Part shown: positions 9,295 to 19,181 of the stretch, piece by piece | Layout of the letters: every line of letters starts with the position of its first letter | Numbering within the stretch: position 1 is the first letter of the stretch | DNA from: UBA7957 sp965224675 | Lineage (GTDB): Bacteria; Pseudomonadota; Gammaproteobacteria; Granulosicoccales; Granulosicoccaceae | DNA: 64,000 nucleotides | Reading direction: 5' to 3' | Assembly: GCA_965224675.1 (NCBI GenBank) | Contig: CBDDAA010000004.1 | Location: 62,001 to 126,000 of the forward strand | The notes under the pieces: generated by a model | What the model saw: only the letters and a program-made list of their open reading frames with translations | What the model was told of the DNA's origin: nothing | The model's database searches: none | Made by a program: the position numbers and the translations under genes

Positions 9295-10053
9295 CTAAGG
9301 CGAGCGTCCGCCATCAACAGTTAATACCTGGCCGGTAATATATTCACTATCCTTACTCACCAAAAAAAGCAGAGTCCTGGCTAAATCTTCTGGGTTACCT
9401 TGTCTTTGCAGAGCGATGTCGCGCATAATTTTCTGCTTTTCGTCATCGTTTAAAGATGCCGCCCCATCAGGCCACAGTATTGATCCCGGTGCTATGGCGT
9501 TGACTCGCACTTGTGGTGCCAGCTCTTTCGCCAGTGACCGTGTCAGCATAATGAGTCCCGCCTTGGCTGAGCAATATACGGGGTGGGTCTGTAGGGGATT
9601 TTGGCCGTGAATATCAACCATGTTAATGATCACACCTTGAGATGATTTTAACCACGGAGCAGCTGCCTGAGATAGAAAAAATGGCGCTTTGAGATTGCTG
9701 CCAATCAAATCGTTCCACTGCGATTCAGTTGTTAGAGCAACAGGCGTGGGATAAAAGCTCGACGCATTGTTGACCAGTATATCAAGCTTGCCCCATCTTT
9801 CAGCTGCCTCTGTAATTAATCGCTTGCAATTATTGACAGCACATAGATCTGCCTGCAAAACAGTGGACGAGTTTTCACGTGTACTCTCAAGTTCTTCACT
9901 CAGTTTATCCGCTGATTCTCTGGAATTCCTATAGTGAATAATAACCGAGGCACCCGCGTTATGCAGATGGCGTATAAAGCAGGCGCCGATACGTTTGGCA
10001 GAGCCTGTTACAAGCGCTGCCTTACCGGCAAGAGGTGGATTGTTATTAGCCAT
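9295..10053 (-). CDS. Pteridine reductase-type SDR
   Basis: This 252-residue short-chain dehydrogenase has the NADPH motif TGSAKRIGA (the RIG variant typical of pteridine reductases and FolM), the NNAS motif, the YCSAK catalytic Tyr-Lys pair, and the C-terminal ITGQVLTVDGGRS. It sits tail-to-tail with folB-folK, which supports a role in dihydrofolate or tetrahydromonapterin reduction. FolM-like activity is inferred from the motif and context; a generic SDR is the alternative. Confidence 0.8.
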   Translation of the reverse strand: MANNNPPLAGKAALVTGSAKRIGACFIRHLHNAGASVIIHYRNSRESADKLSEELESTRENSSTVLQADLCAVNNCKRLITEAAERWGKLDILVNNASSFYPTPVALTTESQWNDLIGSNLKAPFFLSQAAAPWLKSSQGVIINMVDIHGQNPLQTHPVYCSAKAGLIMLTRSLAKELAPQVRVNAIAPGSILWPDGAASLNDDEKQKIMRDIALQRQGNPEDLARTLLFLVSKDSEYITGQVLTVDGGRSP

Positions 10054-10258
10054 ATTTTGTCTTGTGATTATATATTTCAGCTATTTCAAAAATTTCAGTG
10101 GGTTACAAACACACACATTGCTAACCGACACTTCTAGCGATAGGTACTTTTGCTTACTACAGTGATTTTTATAAATAACTAAGTGATTGATACGTTAACG
10201 ATGCATTCTCGCACATGAACGGTATAATCTAGCGTTTTTTCATAATTTGATTAATTCC

Positions 10259-11434
10259 ATGCAGTCCACATCCACAAGCCTGCCCAAACCAGAAGAAGAA
10301 GCGCTGGCACACAGTAACCAGGTGCAAGCGCACATTGCAAAAATTATTTCACAGCAGGGCAGTGTGCCATTTTCCAGATTTATGCAAGAAGCACTCTATG
10401 CACCGGGTCTCGGTTACTACGCGGCAGGCTTACAAAAATTCGGCATAGAAGGTGACTTTATTACTGCACCTGAAATCTCATCGTTGTTTGCAAAATGTAT
10501 TGCCACACAAGCGGCGCAAGTGCTTAAAGCCTGCAACGGTGATTTGCTGGAATTGGGTGGTGGCAGTGGTGTGCTGGCGGCCGACCTCATTGAATCTTTG
10601 ATACAACAGGATTGCGAGCCGAACTATTATTATATTCTGGAACCAAGTGCAGATCTGCAGTTACGACAAAAATCATTATTGTCGGCGCGCCTGCCAGATT
10701 GGCGTGGCCGGATTAAGTGGCTGGACAAACTACCCCAACGCTTTACGGGGCTTATCGTTGCCAATGAGGTGATGGACGCATTTCCTGTCGAAAAATTCAT
10801 TATTGTGCAGCAGGAAGTACAGCAGCTAACTGTCGTCAATAAGGAAGATTCATTTGCTTTCAAGGCAGCTGATCCGACTCCCGAGCTGTCTAACTTTATC
10901 CATGAAATCAAAGACTATTGTGGGCATGGGTTTGCAGAGGGGTATCAGTCTGAGGTCAATCTGAATTTAAAACCCTGGATAAAGGCGCTGGCAGAAACAC
11001 TGAAAACAGGTGCGATTGTGCTGCTTGACTATGGATATCCTCGTACAGAATATTATTTACCAGAGCGGGATCAGGGCACCTTACGTTGTTATTATCGACA
11101 CAGAATGCACGATAATCCATTTCTCTATCCGGGATTACAAGACATAACCAGTCATGTTGATTTTTCAGCATTAGTTTCTGCCGCAATTGATGCGGATCTT
11201 GAATTGCAGGGCTTTACCACTCAGGCACAGTTTTTGTTGGCAACGGGATTATTAGAACATGCTCAGCGTCTGGGTAAGACAGCAATAATAGAGCGCAGCA
11301 AACTTTCTCGTGAAATTCAGCGACTAACATTACCCGCCGCTATGGGTGAGAGTTTTTCTGTTATAGGCTTTAGCCGGGGTATGGATGATGTATTGCAAGG
11401 TTTTACCGGGCAGGACCTGACTCATCGATTATGA
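10259..11434 (+). CDS. SAM-dependent methyltransferase, MidA/NDUFAF7 family
   Basis: This 391-residue protein has the SAM-binding motif LLELGGGSGVLAADL and the family features FMQEALYAPGLGYYAAG near the N-terminus, GLIVANEVMDAFPVEKF and VLLDYGYPR. The mitochondrial relative methylates an arginine of a complex I subunit; bacterial substrates are not settled. The frame is open from a TTG four codons upstream, but ATG at 10259 is preferred. No strong Shine-Dalgarno is visible. The gene is not obviously in an operon. Confidence 0.87.
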   Translation: MQSTSTSLPKPEEEALAHSNQVQAHIAKIISQQGSVPFSRFMQEALYAPGLGYYAAGLQKFGIEGDFITAPEISSLFAKCIATQAAQVLKACNGDLLELGGGSGVLAADLIESLIQQDCEPNYYYILEPSADLQLRQKSLLSARLPDWRGRIKWLDKLPQRFTGLIVANEVMDAFPVEKFIIVQQEVQQLTVVNKEDSFAFKAADPTPELSNFIHEIKDYCGHGFAEGYQSEVNLNLKPWIKALAETLKTGAIVLLDYGYPRTEYYLPERDQGTLRCYYRHRMHDNPFLYPGLQDITSHVDFSALVSAAIDADLELQGFTTQAQFLLATGLLEHAQRLGKTAIIERSKLSREIQRLTLPAAMGESFSVIGFSRGMDDVLQGFTGQDLTHRL

Positions 11435-11540
11435 GAGTCATACAGCTTTGGCGTGTTGATAGTAAAGCGTTTTATATAAGCTGATTTTATCTGTCCGTTA
11501 TTTCTTCTGAGAATTGTTATTAACTTAAGATATTTAGAAT

Positions 11541-12338
11541 ATGGATCTATTACACGTAATCTGGCTGGCCATGTTACAAGGCTTGACAGAATTTTTACCC
11601 ATCTCCAGCTCGGCGCATCTTATTCTCACACCGCAATTGCTGGACTGGGAAGATCAGGGCATTATTTTTGATGTTGCGGTACATCTTGGAACACTTATCG
11701 CAGTGGTTGCCTACTTTCGTCATCATATAACAGCCATGTTTATCGCCTGGATCGATTCACTACGAGGTCGGGGCATGAGTCAGTCGGCTTTAATTGCCTG
11801 GGGAATTCTGCTCGCAACAATTCCAGCCGGGCTTGCCGGTTTGTTCCTCAAAGATTTTATTCAAACTGAATTACGATCACCAATAGTGATTGCATGGGCT
11901 TCCATATTCTTTGGGATTGTGCTTTTTTTGGCTGATAAAATAGGTATACAAAAACGCGCAGACAGTAGCCTGGGCTGGAAAGACTTTATTCTGATTGGTC
12001 TCGCTCAGGCACTGGCTTTGATTCCAGGAACCTCTCGATCCGGTATTACCATGACAGCCGGATTAATGCTTGGATTAAAAAGAGACGCAGCAGCACGGTT
12101 CTCCTTTTTACTGTCTATTCCCATAATCGTGGCCTCGGGCTTGGGTGTAGTTAAAGATATGGCACAATCCCAAGAGAGCGTTGACTATACAGCTCTGGGC
12201 CTTGGAACCCTGGTTGCCGGGGTCAGCGCATTTATATGCATACACTACTTTCTTGTTTTTATTCAGAAAATTGGCATGTTACCGTTTGTTATTTATCGTC
12301 TGTTGCTGGGTATTATTTTACTGATTTTGTTTGCCTGA
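11541..12338 (+). CDS. uppP: Undecaprenyl-diphosphatase UppP (BacA)
   Basis: UppP dephosphorylates undecaprenyl pyrophosphate in the inner membrane to recycle the peptidoglycan lipid carrier. Both signature regions are present in this 265-residue polytopic protein: LQGLTEFLPISSSAHLIL near the N-terminus and PGTSRSGITMTAGLMLGL (about residues 163-180). The length matches the family. Confidence 0.96.
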   Translation: MDLLHVIWLAMLQGLTEFLPISSSAHLILTPQLLDWEDQGIIFDVAVHLGTLIAVVAYFRHHITAMFIAWIDSLRGRGMSQSALIAWGILLATIPAGLAGLFLKDFIQTELRSPIVIAWASIFFGIVLFLADKIGIQKRADSSLGWKDFILIGLAQALALIPGTSRSGITMTAGLMLGLKRDAAARFSFLLSIPIIVASGLGVVKDMAQSQESVDYTALGLGTLVAGVSAFICIHYFLVFIQKIGMLPFVIYRLLLGIILLILFA

Positions 12339-12396
12339 TAAGTTGCATAGAACGCTCTTCATTAAGCACGATAAACAGTTGATAATATTAAGCTCG

Positions 12397-12771
12397 CTAC
12401 GGCGATGGCACTTTAACCGACAGCTCCTTGCCTCCAAGCTTATGCACCAGATCATTGGCTCTAATAGTGATAATTTTCACAGACGGGGGAATTTCAAGGG
12501 TCAAGCTGCGAGTAAAGGGCTGCTCAGTTTCATGTGGATGGGCGAGCACTCGTGACCCCAATAGATTGCCTTGTTCATCCATCACATCCCAGCGATTGGC
12601 ATAATGCTCCCATCCGCTATCAGCGTGCAGAACCGTGACATCCAATCTGTAATTATTATGACCTGTGGCTTGAATGGTAACGTTATTCACATCCGCTTTG
12701 TCAGCGAATGCACAGACGCTGATTGATGCTATCAGGGCCAAGAACTGAGTTGCTATCGATTTTCGCTTCAA
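12397..12771 (-). CDS. Exported conserved hypothetical protein
   Basis: This 124-residue protein has a clear Sec signal peptide (MKRKSIATQFLALIASISVCAFA) followed by a roughly 100-residue beta-rich domain (VTIQATGHNNYRLDVTVLHADSGWEHYANRWDV). The domain is probably a small periplasmic fold; no enzyme motif is seen. It is convergent with uppP. I recognise no named family. Confidence 0.75.
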   Translation of the reverse strand: MKRKSIATQFLALIASISVCAFADKADVNNVTIQATGHNNYRLDVTVLHADSGWEHYANRWDVMDEQGNLLGSRVLAHPHETEQPFTRSLTLEIPPSVKIITIRANDLVHKLGGKELSVKVPSP

Positions 12772-12924
12772 GGTAGAATTCCTCGTGAGTAAGGGAAGTT
12801 CATATATCCGTTTACAATAGGGGGTGTTCGCTAAGCCGAGCTATCTTGTTCAGAGAGCACCCCAGGTTATCTTCACATTAACAAGCCTTCCAGGGCAACA
12901 TAATTATCAGCAAGCAGGTCATCA

Positions 12925-13236
12925 ATGGTTACACAATCAAAAATTTCTCCAGTACTGCAGTTTGTGCTGCTAATAGCACCTATCGTCCTTAGCAGCTTCT
13001 TTTTCATCTATGCGGTCGTTGGATTAATTATTGATGGGCGGGATAAGGTGCAATGGGCAGTTGAGGCATGGGATGTGTCACTTATGACAGCGGCCATGAT
13101 TATTGGTTTTAGCGTGTTGGTATTAATACTTGTTGTGGTCAGGAAACTGGGGTTAAAAAATATTCTGACACTATCGAGCATTTTCCATATCACCCTGGCC
13201 ATTTGTCTAATGGTGCTGGTTGCCGTAATCTTATAG
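12925..13236 (+). CDS. Small membrane protein, three predicted TM helices
   Basis: The 103 residues contain three hydrophobic segments (about 13-31, 50-69 and 80-100) and little else. No known motif was recognised. It lies just before the VanZ-like gene on the same strand. Confidence 0.65.
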   Translation: MVTQSKISPVLQFVLLIAPIVLSSFFFIYAVVGLIIDGRDKVQWAVEAWDVSLMTAAMIIGFSVLVLILVVVRKLGLKNILTLSSIFHITLAICLMVLVAVIL

Positions 13237-13323
13237 TTTTATACTGTCTTTGCCTATATCGAAACTATTGGCAAGGAAGTTGTCTATTTATTACATTTTG
13301 AACGTTAGAAAGCGCAATCAGAC

Positions 13324-13764
13324 ATGGGCGAGGCATACAATAATAACTGGTTTTCAATTGCACACCTGCGTTGGGCGCGATTGTGGCTGTTAGTGGGCTG
13401 TCTTTTAATAGCTGCTATATTCTACCTTTCGCTGTCATCCATTCGTATGCCGATTCCGCAGTTTAACAATATTGACAAATTCATGCATTTCATGGCCTAT
13501 CTGGCATTGATGGGTTGGTTTGTACAGCTTTTTCATCATCGCTATGGAAGATTGTTTGTTGCGCTGGGATTTATTGCTATGGGAGTATGCATTGAATTTC
13601 TACAGGCATTGAATCCAATTCGCCACTTTGATGTATTGGATATGTTAGCCAATACCATTGGCGTGACATTGGCCTGGCTGGCCGGTTTTACCTGGATGGA
13701 AACTATCCTGATTTGCCTGGAAAAATATTGGATCCGATTTTTCTCAAGAGACATGGCGGTTTAG
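13324..13764 (+). CDS. VanZ family membrane protein
   Basis: This 146-residue protein has four membrane segments and the VanZ-like motifs NIDKFMHFMAYLALMGWF and CIEFLQALNPIRHFDVLDMLANTIGV (the D-x-x-A-N-x-x-G signature). VanZ confers low-level teicoplanin resistance in enterococci, but most bacterial homologues have no assigned function. Confidence 0.88.
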   Translation: MGEAYNNNWFSIAHLRWARLWLLVGCLLIAAIFYLSLSSIRMPIPQFNNIDKFMHFMAYLALMGWFVQLFHHRYGRLFVALGFIAMGVCIEFLQALNPIRHFDVLDMLANTIGVTLAWLAGFTWMETILICLEKYWIRFFSRDMAV

Positions 13765-13799
13765 AGCGCACCTTTTATCTGTTTGATGATTAATCAGCA

Positions 13800-15044
13800 T
13801 TAAGAAGATGGCTGCAGTGGTGAATTCGATTTTTTCCATGCAAGCAGTGCTTCGCATCGAGCTTGTTGCAGACGATTGTTAATCGCTATTCCGCTGCCGC
13901 CTTTTGCAGCGATCTCTCCTGCATTAACCAATGCAACAGCACGTAATGCTCCGCGAAAGTAATCGGCTTGCGGGTAGGGCTTGTCGGCAAAGTTTTTACG
14001 CCCTCGGGCATCGGCCTCGCAGCCAAGCAGAAAGCCTTCAAAGCGCTCTGGTCGGCGCAGTGCGTCCAGGCGGTTTAGTGTTTTAAGTAACGTTTTTGGT
14101 TTTAGCTCAAAAGCTTTGTGACAATGTGTGTGATATTTGGCCAGCAATACGGCGAGTTCTTTAAACTCGTTTGGAACCTTGTAACGATTACACAGCTCCA
14201 GAGTGAGTTTAGCACCCCTCTCTTCGTGCCCATAATGGCTGGGTAGTACATCTTCCGGGGTCAGACCTTTGCCCAGATCATGGCAAATAGAGGCAAATCT
14301 AACACGTGCATCAGAGGATAATAGGCAGGCTTGGTCGAGTACCATGAGTGTATGCAAGCCCGTATCAATTTCTGGATGGAACTCTGCTTTTTGCGGTACA
14401 CCAAATAAGCGATCCAGTTCCGGGAACAAGACCTTCAATGCGCCACAATCGCGCAACACCTCGAAAAATCTGCGTGGATGGCTTGTGTTCAATGCCTTCG
14501 ATAGCTCCTGCCATACACGCTCCGGTACTAATGCGTCAATTTCTCCGGAATTTATCATCGAACGCATGAGGTTCAATGTATCGTCAGCCACTGTGAAACC
14601 AAATGAATGGAAACGAGCGGCAAATCGGGCAATGCGTAATATCCGTACTGGATCTTCTGCAAAAGCAGGGGATACATGCCTTAGAATGCGTTTATCCAGA
14701 TCGGCTTTGCCGGCAAACGGATCAGTTAGCCGATTTTTATCATCCATCGCAATCGCGTTGATTGTCAGATCACGACGTTGCAGATCTTCTTCCAGGGTTA
14801 CCGTGTGGGAAGTGTTTAACTCAAAACCATGGTAACCACGGGCGGTTTTACGTTCGGTACGGGCCAACGCATATTCCTCGTTGGAATCAGGGTGCAAAAA
14901 TACCGGAAAGTCTTTTCCAACTTGAACAAATCCCTTGGATAGAAGCTCGTTCTGGCTGGAGCCGACAACAACCCAATCTCGCTCAGATACCTGCAAATTT
15001 AATAATGTGTCGCGCACGGCGCCACCGACAAGATATATCTTCAT
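13800..15044 (-). CDS. cca: CCA tRNA nucleotidyltransferase, multifunctional type
   Basis: Cca adds or repairs the 3' CCA of tRNAs. The 414-residue protein opens MKIYLVGGAVRDTLLNL (the GG-x-V/A-RD motif), followed by VSERDWVVVG, the active-site neighbourhood RRDLTINAIAMD, and an RNA-binding region with RILRIARFAARF. A C-terminal HD domain (SICHDLGKGLTP) marks the gammaproteobacterial multifunctional form with phosphohydrolase activity. The length is usual. Confidence 0.96.
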   Translation of the reverse strand: MKIYLVGGAVRDTLLNLQVSERDWVVVGSSQNELLSKGFVQVGKDFPVFLHPDSNEEYALARTERKTARGYHGFELNTSHTVTLEEDLQRRDLTINAIAMDDKNRLTDPFAGKADLDKRILRHVSPAFAEDPVRILRIARFAARFHSFGFTVADDTLNLMRSMINSGEIDALVPERVWQELSKALNTSHPRRFFEVLRDCGALKVLFPELDRLFGVPQKAEFHPEIDTGLHTLMVLDQACLLSSDARVRFASICHDLGKGLTPEDVLPSHYGHEERGAKLTLELCNRYKVPNEFKELAVLLAKYHTHCHKAFELKPKTLLKTLNRLDALRRPERFEGFLLGCEADARGRKNFADKPYPQADYFRGALRAVALVNAGEIAAKGGSGIAINNRLQQARCEALLAWKKSNSPLQPSS

Positions 15045-15250
15045 AATTTGATCTTAGACATAACTTTGTGAAAAAGCACCTATTCTATAAAAGTATGCAA
15101 ATTTTGACCTTGGATATTGCTTATAATTTCTTAATCAGCTGCACTTACCATGAAGCACAACAGGAAAGACAACTTTTGGCAGGTAAATTAAACACAAGAT
15201 TGGGCCTCTGCATTGATCCGGTTTTTTCGGCAAAAAGGCTGCAGCTTACA

Positions 15251-16318
15251 GTGGCGTTAAAACTATCTGTAGTTCTCACCCTGATTGCCTTCATTGGCAG
15301 CGGATGCAGCTCACTGGCCTATTACTCACAAGCAGTAACCGGACATTTAAAACTCATGAACGCCCGGGTAGATGTTGCAAAGTTACTGGAGTCGTCAGAG
15401 GTGGAACCACAATTAAAAGCGCAGCTGCGTCTTGCATTGCGGCTGCGTGCCTTTGCATCTGAGCGACTTGGACTCCCTGATAATGATAGTTATAAGAGTT
15501 TTGTTAAAACAGGTAAGAAATTTATCACCTGGAACGTAGTAGCGGCCGAGGAGTTTTCGGTGATTGCCAAAACCTGGTGTTTTCCCTTTGCCGGTTGTGT
15601 CAACTATAAAGGATTTTTCAAGCAAGAAGGAGCGCAGAAGCTGGCGGCAATACTTCGTGATGATGGTTTTGATACCAGCATTAATGGCGCGACTGCTTAT
15701 TCAACCATTGGCTGGTTTGATGATCCCTTGCTTGATACCATGTTGCGGGGGCATGAGCTACGCCTTGCCGGACTGATATTTCACGAACTGGCTCACCAGA
15801 AGCAATACATTAAGGGTGATAGTGATTTCAATGAAGCCTATGCGTCTTTTGTTGAGCAAAAGGGCGTTATCGCCTGGCTAAGTGAGCAAGATGGTAATGA
15901 ACTGTTGGCAGAGTATTCCCGCTTGCAGGCGCGTCGCTCAGAATTTTCACAATTACTCTTAACAACACGTGAAAAATTACAGTTACTCTACCAAACAGAG
16001 CTGAGTGATAGCGAAAAACGCAAGCAAAAGCAGCATCTGTTTGAACTATTAAGGCTGGATTATGAAGTATTCAAATCAAGGTGGCAGGAATATACAGGCT
16101 ACGATGACTGGTTTCGCAAAGACTTGAATAATGCAAGGATAGTAGCGACATCCACTTATCGCAGATTAATCCCTGCGTTTGAAGCGTTATACAAGTTGTC
16201 AGAGAGCAAGCTTGACGTGTTTTTCAAAAAAACTAAAGAACTTGCAAAATTAAAAAAAGCAGCGCGTGAGGATTTTTTTGCACAACTACTGGTTGCAGGT
16301 TCAGCATCTGTTGATTGA
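15251..16318 (+). CDS. Lipoprotein aminopeptidase, PF10023-like
   Basis: The protein has the zinc-peptidase signature HELAHQ in the context LRLAGLIFHELAHQKQYIKGDSDFNEAYASFVEQKG. Asn-Glu-Ala-Tyr-Ala downstream probably supplies the third ligand. The frame is open from 15068, but the GTG at 15251 begins a good lipoprotein signal (VALKLSVVLTLIAFIGSGC, with lipobox IGSGC), giving 355 residues. The upstream 61 residues look unlike a signal sequence, so the later start is chosen. It is expected at the inner face of the outer membrane or in the periplasm. A long charged helical region follows the active site. Confidence 0.82.
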   Translation: MALKLSVVLTLIAFIGSGCSSLAYYSQAVTGHLKLMNARVDVAKLLESSEVEPQLKAQLRLALRLRAFASERLGLPDNDSYKSFVKTGKKFITWNVVAAEEFSVIAKTWCFPFAGCVNYKGFFKQEGAQKLAAILRDDGFDTSINGATAYSTIGWFDDPLLDTMLRGHELRLAGLIFHELAHQKQYIKGDSDFNEAYASFVEQKGVIAWLSEQDGNELLAEYSRLQARRSEFSQLLLTTREKLQLLYQTELSDSEKRKQKQHLFELLRLDYEVFKSRWQEYTGYDDWFRKDLNNARIVATSTYRRLIPAFEALYKLSESKLDVFFKKTKELAKLKKAAREDFFAQLLVAGSASVD

Positions 16319-16345
16319 TGTGTTTTTTGATTTGAAAATAATGCC

Positions 16346-16788
16346 ATGCCCTTGCTAAGCAAAAAAATCGTACCTTCTCGGAGTTGCCAGCGCCTGATGT
16401 CAATGCTATTTCCTGAACCCCACAGAACTTTTCCTTTTCGTCGAACCGTGCGAACGGCCTTGCGCAGTATTCATATACTCACCATTGGAACGTTACTGGG
16501 AGGGCATATTTTCAATCAGCCTGTAGAATTACTTGAACCCTGGTTATGGGGATCTGTGATTAGCGGTTTATTGTTATTAGCTACAGATTTGCATGCGAGC
16601 ATGGAAGCGCTTTATCAGATTCATGGGGTTATTGTGCTTGCTAAAGTCGGATTATATTGACCGTACCGATTTTTTGGGATCAGCGGGTGTGGATTTTAAT
16701 CGCTGTTCTGATAGTAGGTTCAGTCAGTAGCCATATGCCAGGGCGGTTTCGGCATCGTTTGCTGATTCAGCGGCCCCCCGGGAAATAA
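16346..16788 (+). pseudogene. Conserved small membrane protein, frameshifted near 16650
   Basis: The first frame gives 104 residues ending in VIVLAKVGLY at 16660. A second frame, shifted consistently with loss of one base, continues with ILTVPIFWDQRVWILIAVL and ends in a HMPGRFRHR segment, stopping at 16788. The joined product of about 147 residues would have several membrane helices. The HMPGRxR tail resembles conserved hypothetical membrane proteins of gammaproteobacteria. The break is either a real inactivating deletion or an assembly error. Confidence 0.7.
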
Positions 16789-16792
16789 TTAA

Positions 16793-17329
16793 TTACAGCG
16801 GGTAAGTGCCCAATAAGCTATAAACAGGACCCTGTGACGTCAATTCAGATTCGATCAAATTAATTTTGTCACCGCTAAAATGCAGCTTGACAGGAATAGG
16901 ATTAATCAGTTGCTGGCGCTGCCTTTTTTTGCAGCGAGCAAGTGTTATGTGCGGTCGAAAATAACGCTGAGGTTTTTGCTCAGGCAATTGGCATTGATTA
17001 TGGAGTTGCTGTAGCTCGTCGCAAGGCGTGATAATCGCTGCAATGACCCTGGCAGACTCAGGATTTGGGAATAATGCAATAAGAGTTATTTCCGCAGAGA
17101 TCTGCCACTGTGTTGACGAGCCAGACTGCGATAGCCTGTCATCGAGTTTTTCAATTTGTTCTTCGGACAGATTGCCAAAAAACTGTAGCGTTAAATGAAA
17201 TTGCTCAGGCCGGGTCCATTTTACCGACAGATCCGGGTAGCAGGACTGTAAGCGAATCGAGTGATCAAACAACTGTTGATGCAATTGTTCCGGCGGCAGC
17301 ATTGCCAAAAAGCAGCGGTGTTTTTTCAT
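16793..17329 (-). CDS. thpR: RNA 2',3'-cyclic phosphodiesterase ThpR
   Basis: This 178-residue member of the 2H phosphoesterase superfamily has the two catalytic HxT motifs, FHLTLQFFG (about residue 47) and PHITLARC (about residue 127). ThpR hydrolyses 2',3'-cyclic phosphates on RNA and can ligate tRNA halves in vitro. It is tail-to-tail with the frameshifted membrane protein and lies directly after glpK on the same strand (25-base gap). Confidence 0.92.
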   Translation of the reverse strand: MKKHRCFLAMLPPEQLHQQLFDHSIRLQSCYPDLSVKWTRPEQFHLTLQFFGNLSEEQIEKLDDRLSQSGSSTQWQISAEITLIALFPNPESARVIAAIITPCDELQQLHNQCQLPEQKPQRYFRPHITLARCKKRQRQQLINPIPVKLHFSGDKINLIESELTSQGPVYSLLGTYPL

Positions 17330-17353
17330 TGTTTTTGTCTGGCAAACAATATT

Positions 17354-18847
17354 TCAATTTTGGGTTTTTGTTCGTTGAACACAATTCAGCCAAGTGGTGT
17401 ATTTCAACTCACGGGCCTGTTCTTCGCAATCCGGCATGAATCGTTTATCCAGTTTCCAAAGTGCGGCAAATTCTTCGAGGCCGGGATATAGCCCAATGTG
17501 CAAACCTGCCAGATACGCAGCACCCAGTGCTGTGGTTTCTGTCACTTGTGGCCGATCCACTGTTGCATCCAACATATCGGCAAGGAACTGCATCGTCCAA
17601 TTGCTGCTTGTCATACCGCCGTCAACACGCAGGACTACGTTCGTATTTTTTGCCTTCCAATCTTTGTGCATCGCTTCAATTAAATCACGTGTCTGATAAG
17701 CGACCGATTCCAATGTCGCCCTGGCGATTTCGGCAGGGCCGGTATTGCGTGTTAACCCATACAATGCGCCACGTGCATCAGCATCCCAATAAGGTGCGCC
17801 TAAACCTGTAAAGGCCGGGACCAGATAAACGTCTTGCTTCGGATCTGCCGACTCCGCAAGTTCTTGAGTTTGTGAGGCAGACTCAATAATCCCCAGACCA
17901 TCGCGTAACCACTGTACGGCCGCCCCTGCAATAAAAATGGAGCCTTCCAGTGCGTAAGTGGTTTTTCCGTTAATTTGGTAAGCGATGGTGGTGAGCAGTC
18001 GATTTTTTGATTGTACGGCAGTAGAGCCTGTATTTAACACGGCGAAGGCACCCGTGCCATAGGTTGATTTCAACATGCCCGGTTTAAAACATGCCTGCCC
18101 TACCGTTGCCGCCTGCTGATCACCAGCTACACCGCAAATGGGTATATCAACGCCAAAATAATCTTTGTCACAAACAGCAAAATCAGCTGCACAATCTTTT
18201 ACTTCGGGCAGTAATGAGCGTGGAATATTGAATAAGCGCAGTAGTTCAGTATCCCATTGGCCTGAGTGGATATTGTACAACAACGTTCTGGAAGCATTAG
18301 TGGCATCAGTTGCATGAACCCGGCCTTTGCTAAGACGCCAGATTAAATAACAGTCCACTGTACCAAAGGCAAGCTTTCCCTGCTCTGCCAGTTCACGCGC
18401 CCCTGCGCTGTGATCAAGAATCCAGGCAATCTTACTCGCAGAGAAATAAGGGTCTAATAACAGCCCCGTTTTAGCGCTTATCGTGGTCTCGTCTATGCGG
18501 GATTTTAAAGATTTGCAATAATCAGCGGTGCGACGATCCTGCCAGACAATGGCACGGTGTAATAACTCGCCCGTTTCGCGGTGCCATAACAAAGTTGTTT
18601 CACGTTGATTGCTTATGCCAATGGCAGCAATGCTGGTGGCTTCAATTGCAGCACTTTTAAGCGCTGTGTAGCAGCTGTTGAGAGTTGTTTGCCAGATGTC
18701 CTGTGGGTTGTGTTCGACCCAGCCCGTATCAGGAAAGTGTTGTTCGAATTCTTCCTGACCTTTGCCACAAATATTCAGTGATTCATCAAAAATCAGTGCA
18801 CGGGAAGAAGTGGTGCCTTGATCAATTGCCAGAATGAATTTAGACAT
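17354..18847 (-). CDS. glpK: Glycerol kinase GlpK
   Basis: GlpK phosphorylates glycerol to sn-glycerol 3-phosphate in the cytosol. The start at 18847 follows a GGAGAA ribosome binding site and gives MSKFILAIDQGTTSSRALIFD, the family N-terminus, and 497 residues. Other motifs are NQRETTLLWHRETGE, CGVAGDQQAA, KSTYGTGAF and VDGGMTSSNWTMQFLADML. Transport genes, a GlpR repressor and glpD lie at 29.3-37.7 kb in the opposite orientation, separated by an accessory island. No GlpR-like site was found in the glpK upstream region. Confidence 0.97.
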   Translation of the reverse strand: MSKFILAIDQGTTSSRALIFDESLNICGKGQEEFEQHFPDTGWVEHNPQDIWQTTLNSCYTALKSAAIEATSIAAIGISNQRETTLLWHRETGELLHRAIVWQDRRTADYCKSLKSRIDETTISAKTGLLLDPYFSASKIAWILDHSAGARELAEQGKLAFGTVDCYLIWRLSKGRVHATDATNASRTLLYNIHSGQWDTELLRLFNIPRSLLPEVKDCAADFAVCDKDYFGVDIPICGVAGDQQAATVGQACFKPGMLKSTYGTGAFAVLNTGSTAVQSKNRLLTTIAYQINGKTTYALEGSIFIAGAAVQWLRDGLGIIESASQTQELAESADPKQDVYLVPAFTGLGAPYWDADARGALYGLTRNTGPAEIARATLESVAYQTRDLIEAMHKDWKAKNTNVVLRVDGGMTSSNWTMQFLADMLDATVDRPQVTETTALGAAYLAGLHIGLYPGLEEFAALWKLDKRFMPDCEEQARELKYTTWLNCVQRTKTQN

Positions 18848-19181
18848 GAACTTTTCTCCGTAATGCTTGCCCAGCACACTATATCAGAAGGCTATAGTAG
18901 TCCTACTGCGTTTAGAATTAATGATGCAATTATATCCTCTTCTAGCAGGACACGACCCATTACAACAAGCCACAAACAAACATTGTTTGACCGATTTCTG
19001 GAAATTTTCAAAGCTAAGCTTGTCTTTTAGCTTGGACCGTTCCTGTTTGTGGATTTCCTAACATTCGCAAAATATGCAATCTGTGTTGTAACGAGATTCT
19101 TGTTTGTTGCTCTTTTATAACGCGAAATGAAGCTCCGATACACACCATATTCAAAACGAACCCGTTGTGTCAGCTTAATCT
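18848..19181. other. Intergenic stretch between vapC and glpK
   Basis: This 334-base gap has no coding frame that I can support. It must contain the glpK promoter and the left border of the accessory island. No repeat or operator was recognised. Confidence 0.5.

Noticed and set aside
18848..19181. GlpR operator upstream of glpK
   Set aside because: Only AT-rich chance matches such as AACATTGTTT were found, with no paired ATGTTCG/CGAACAT half-sites.
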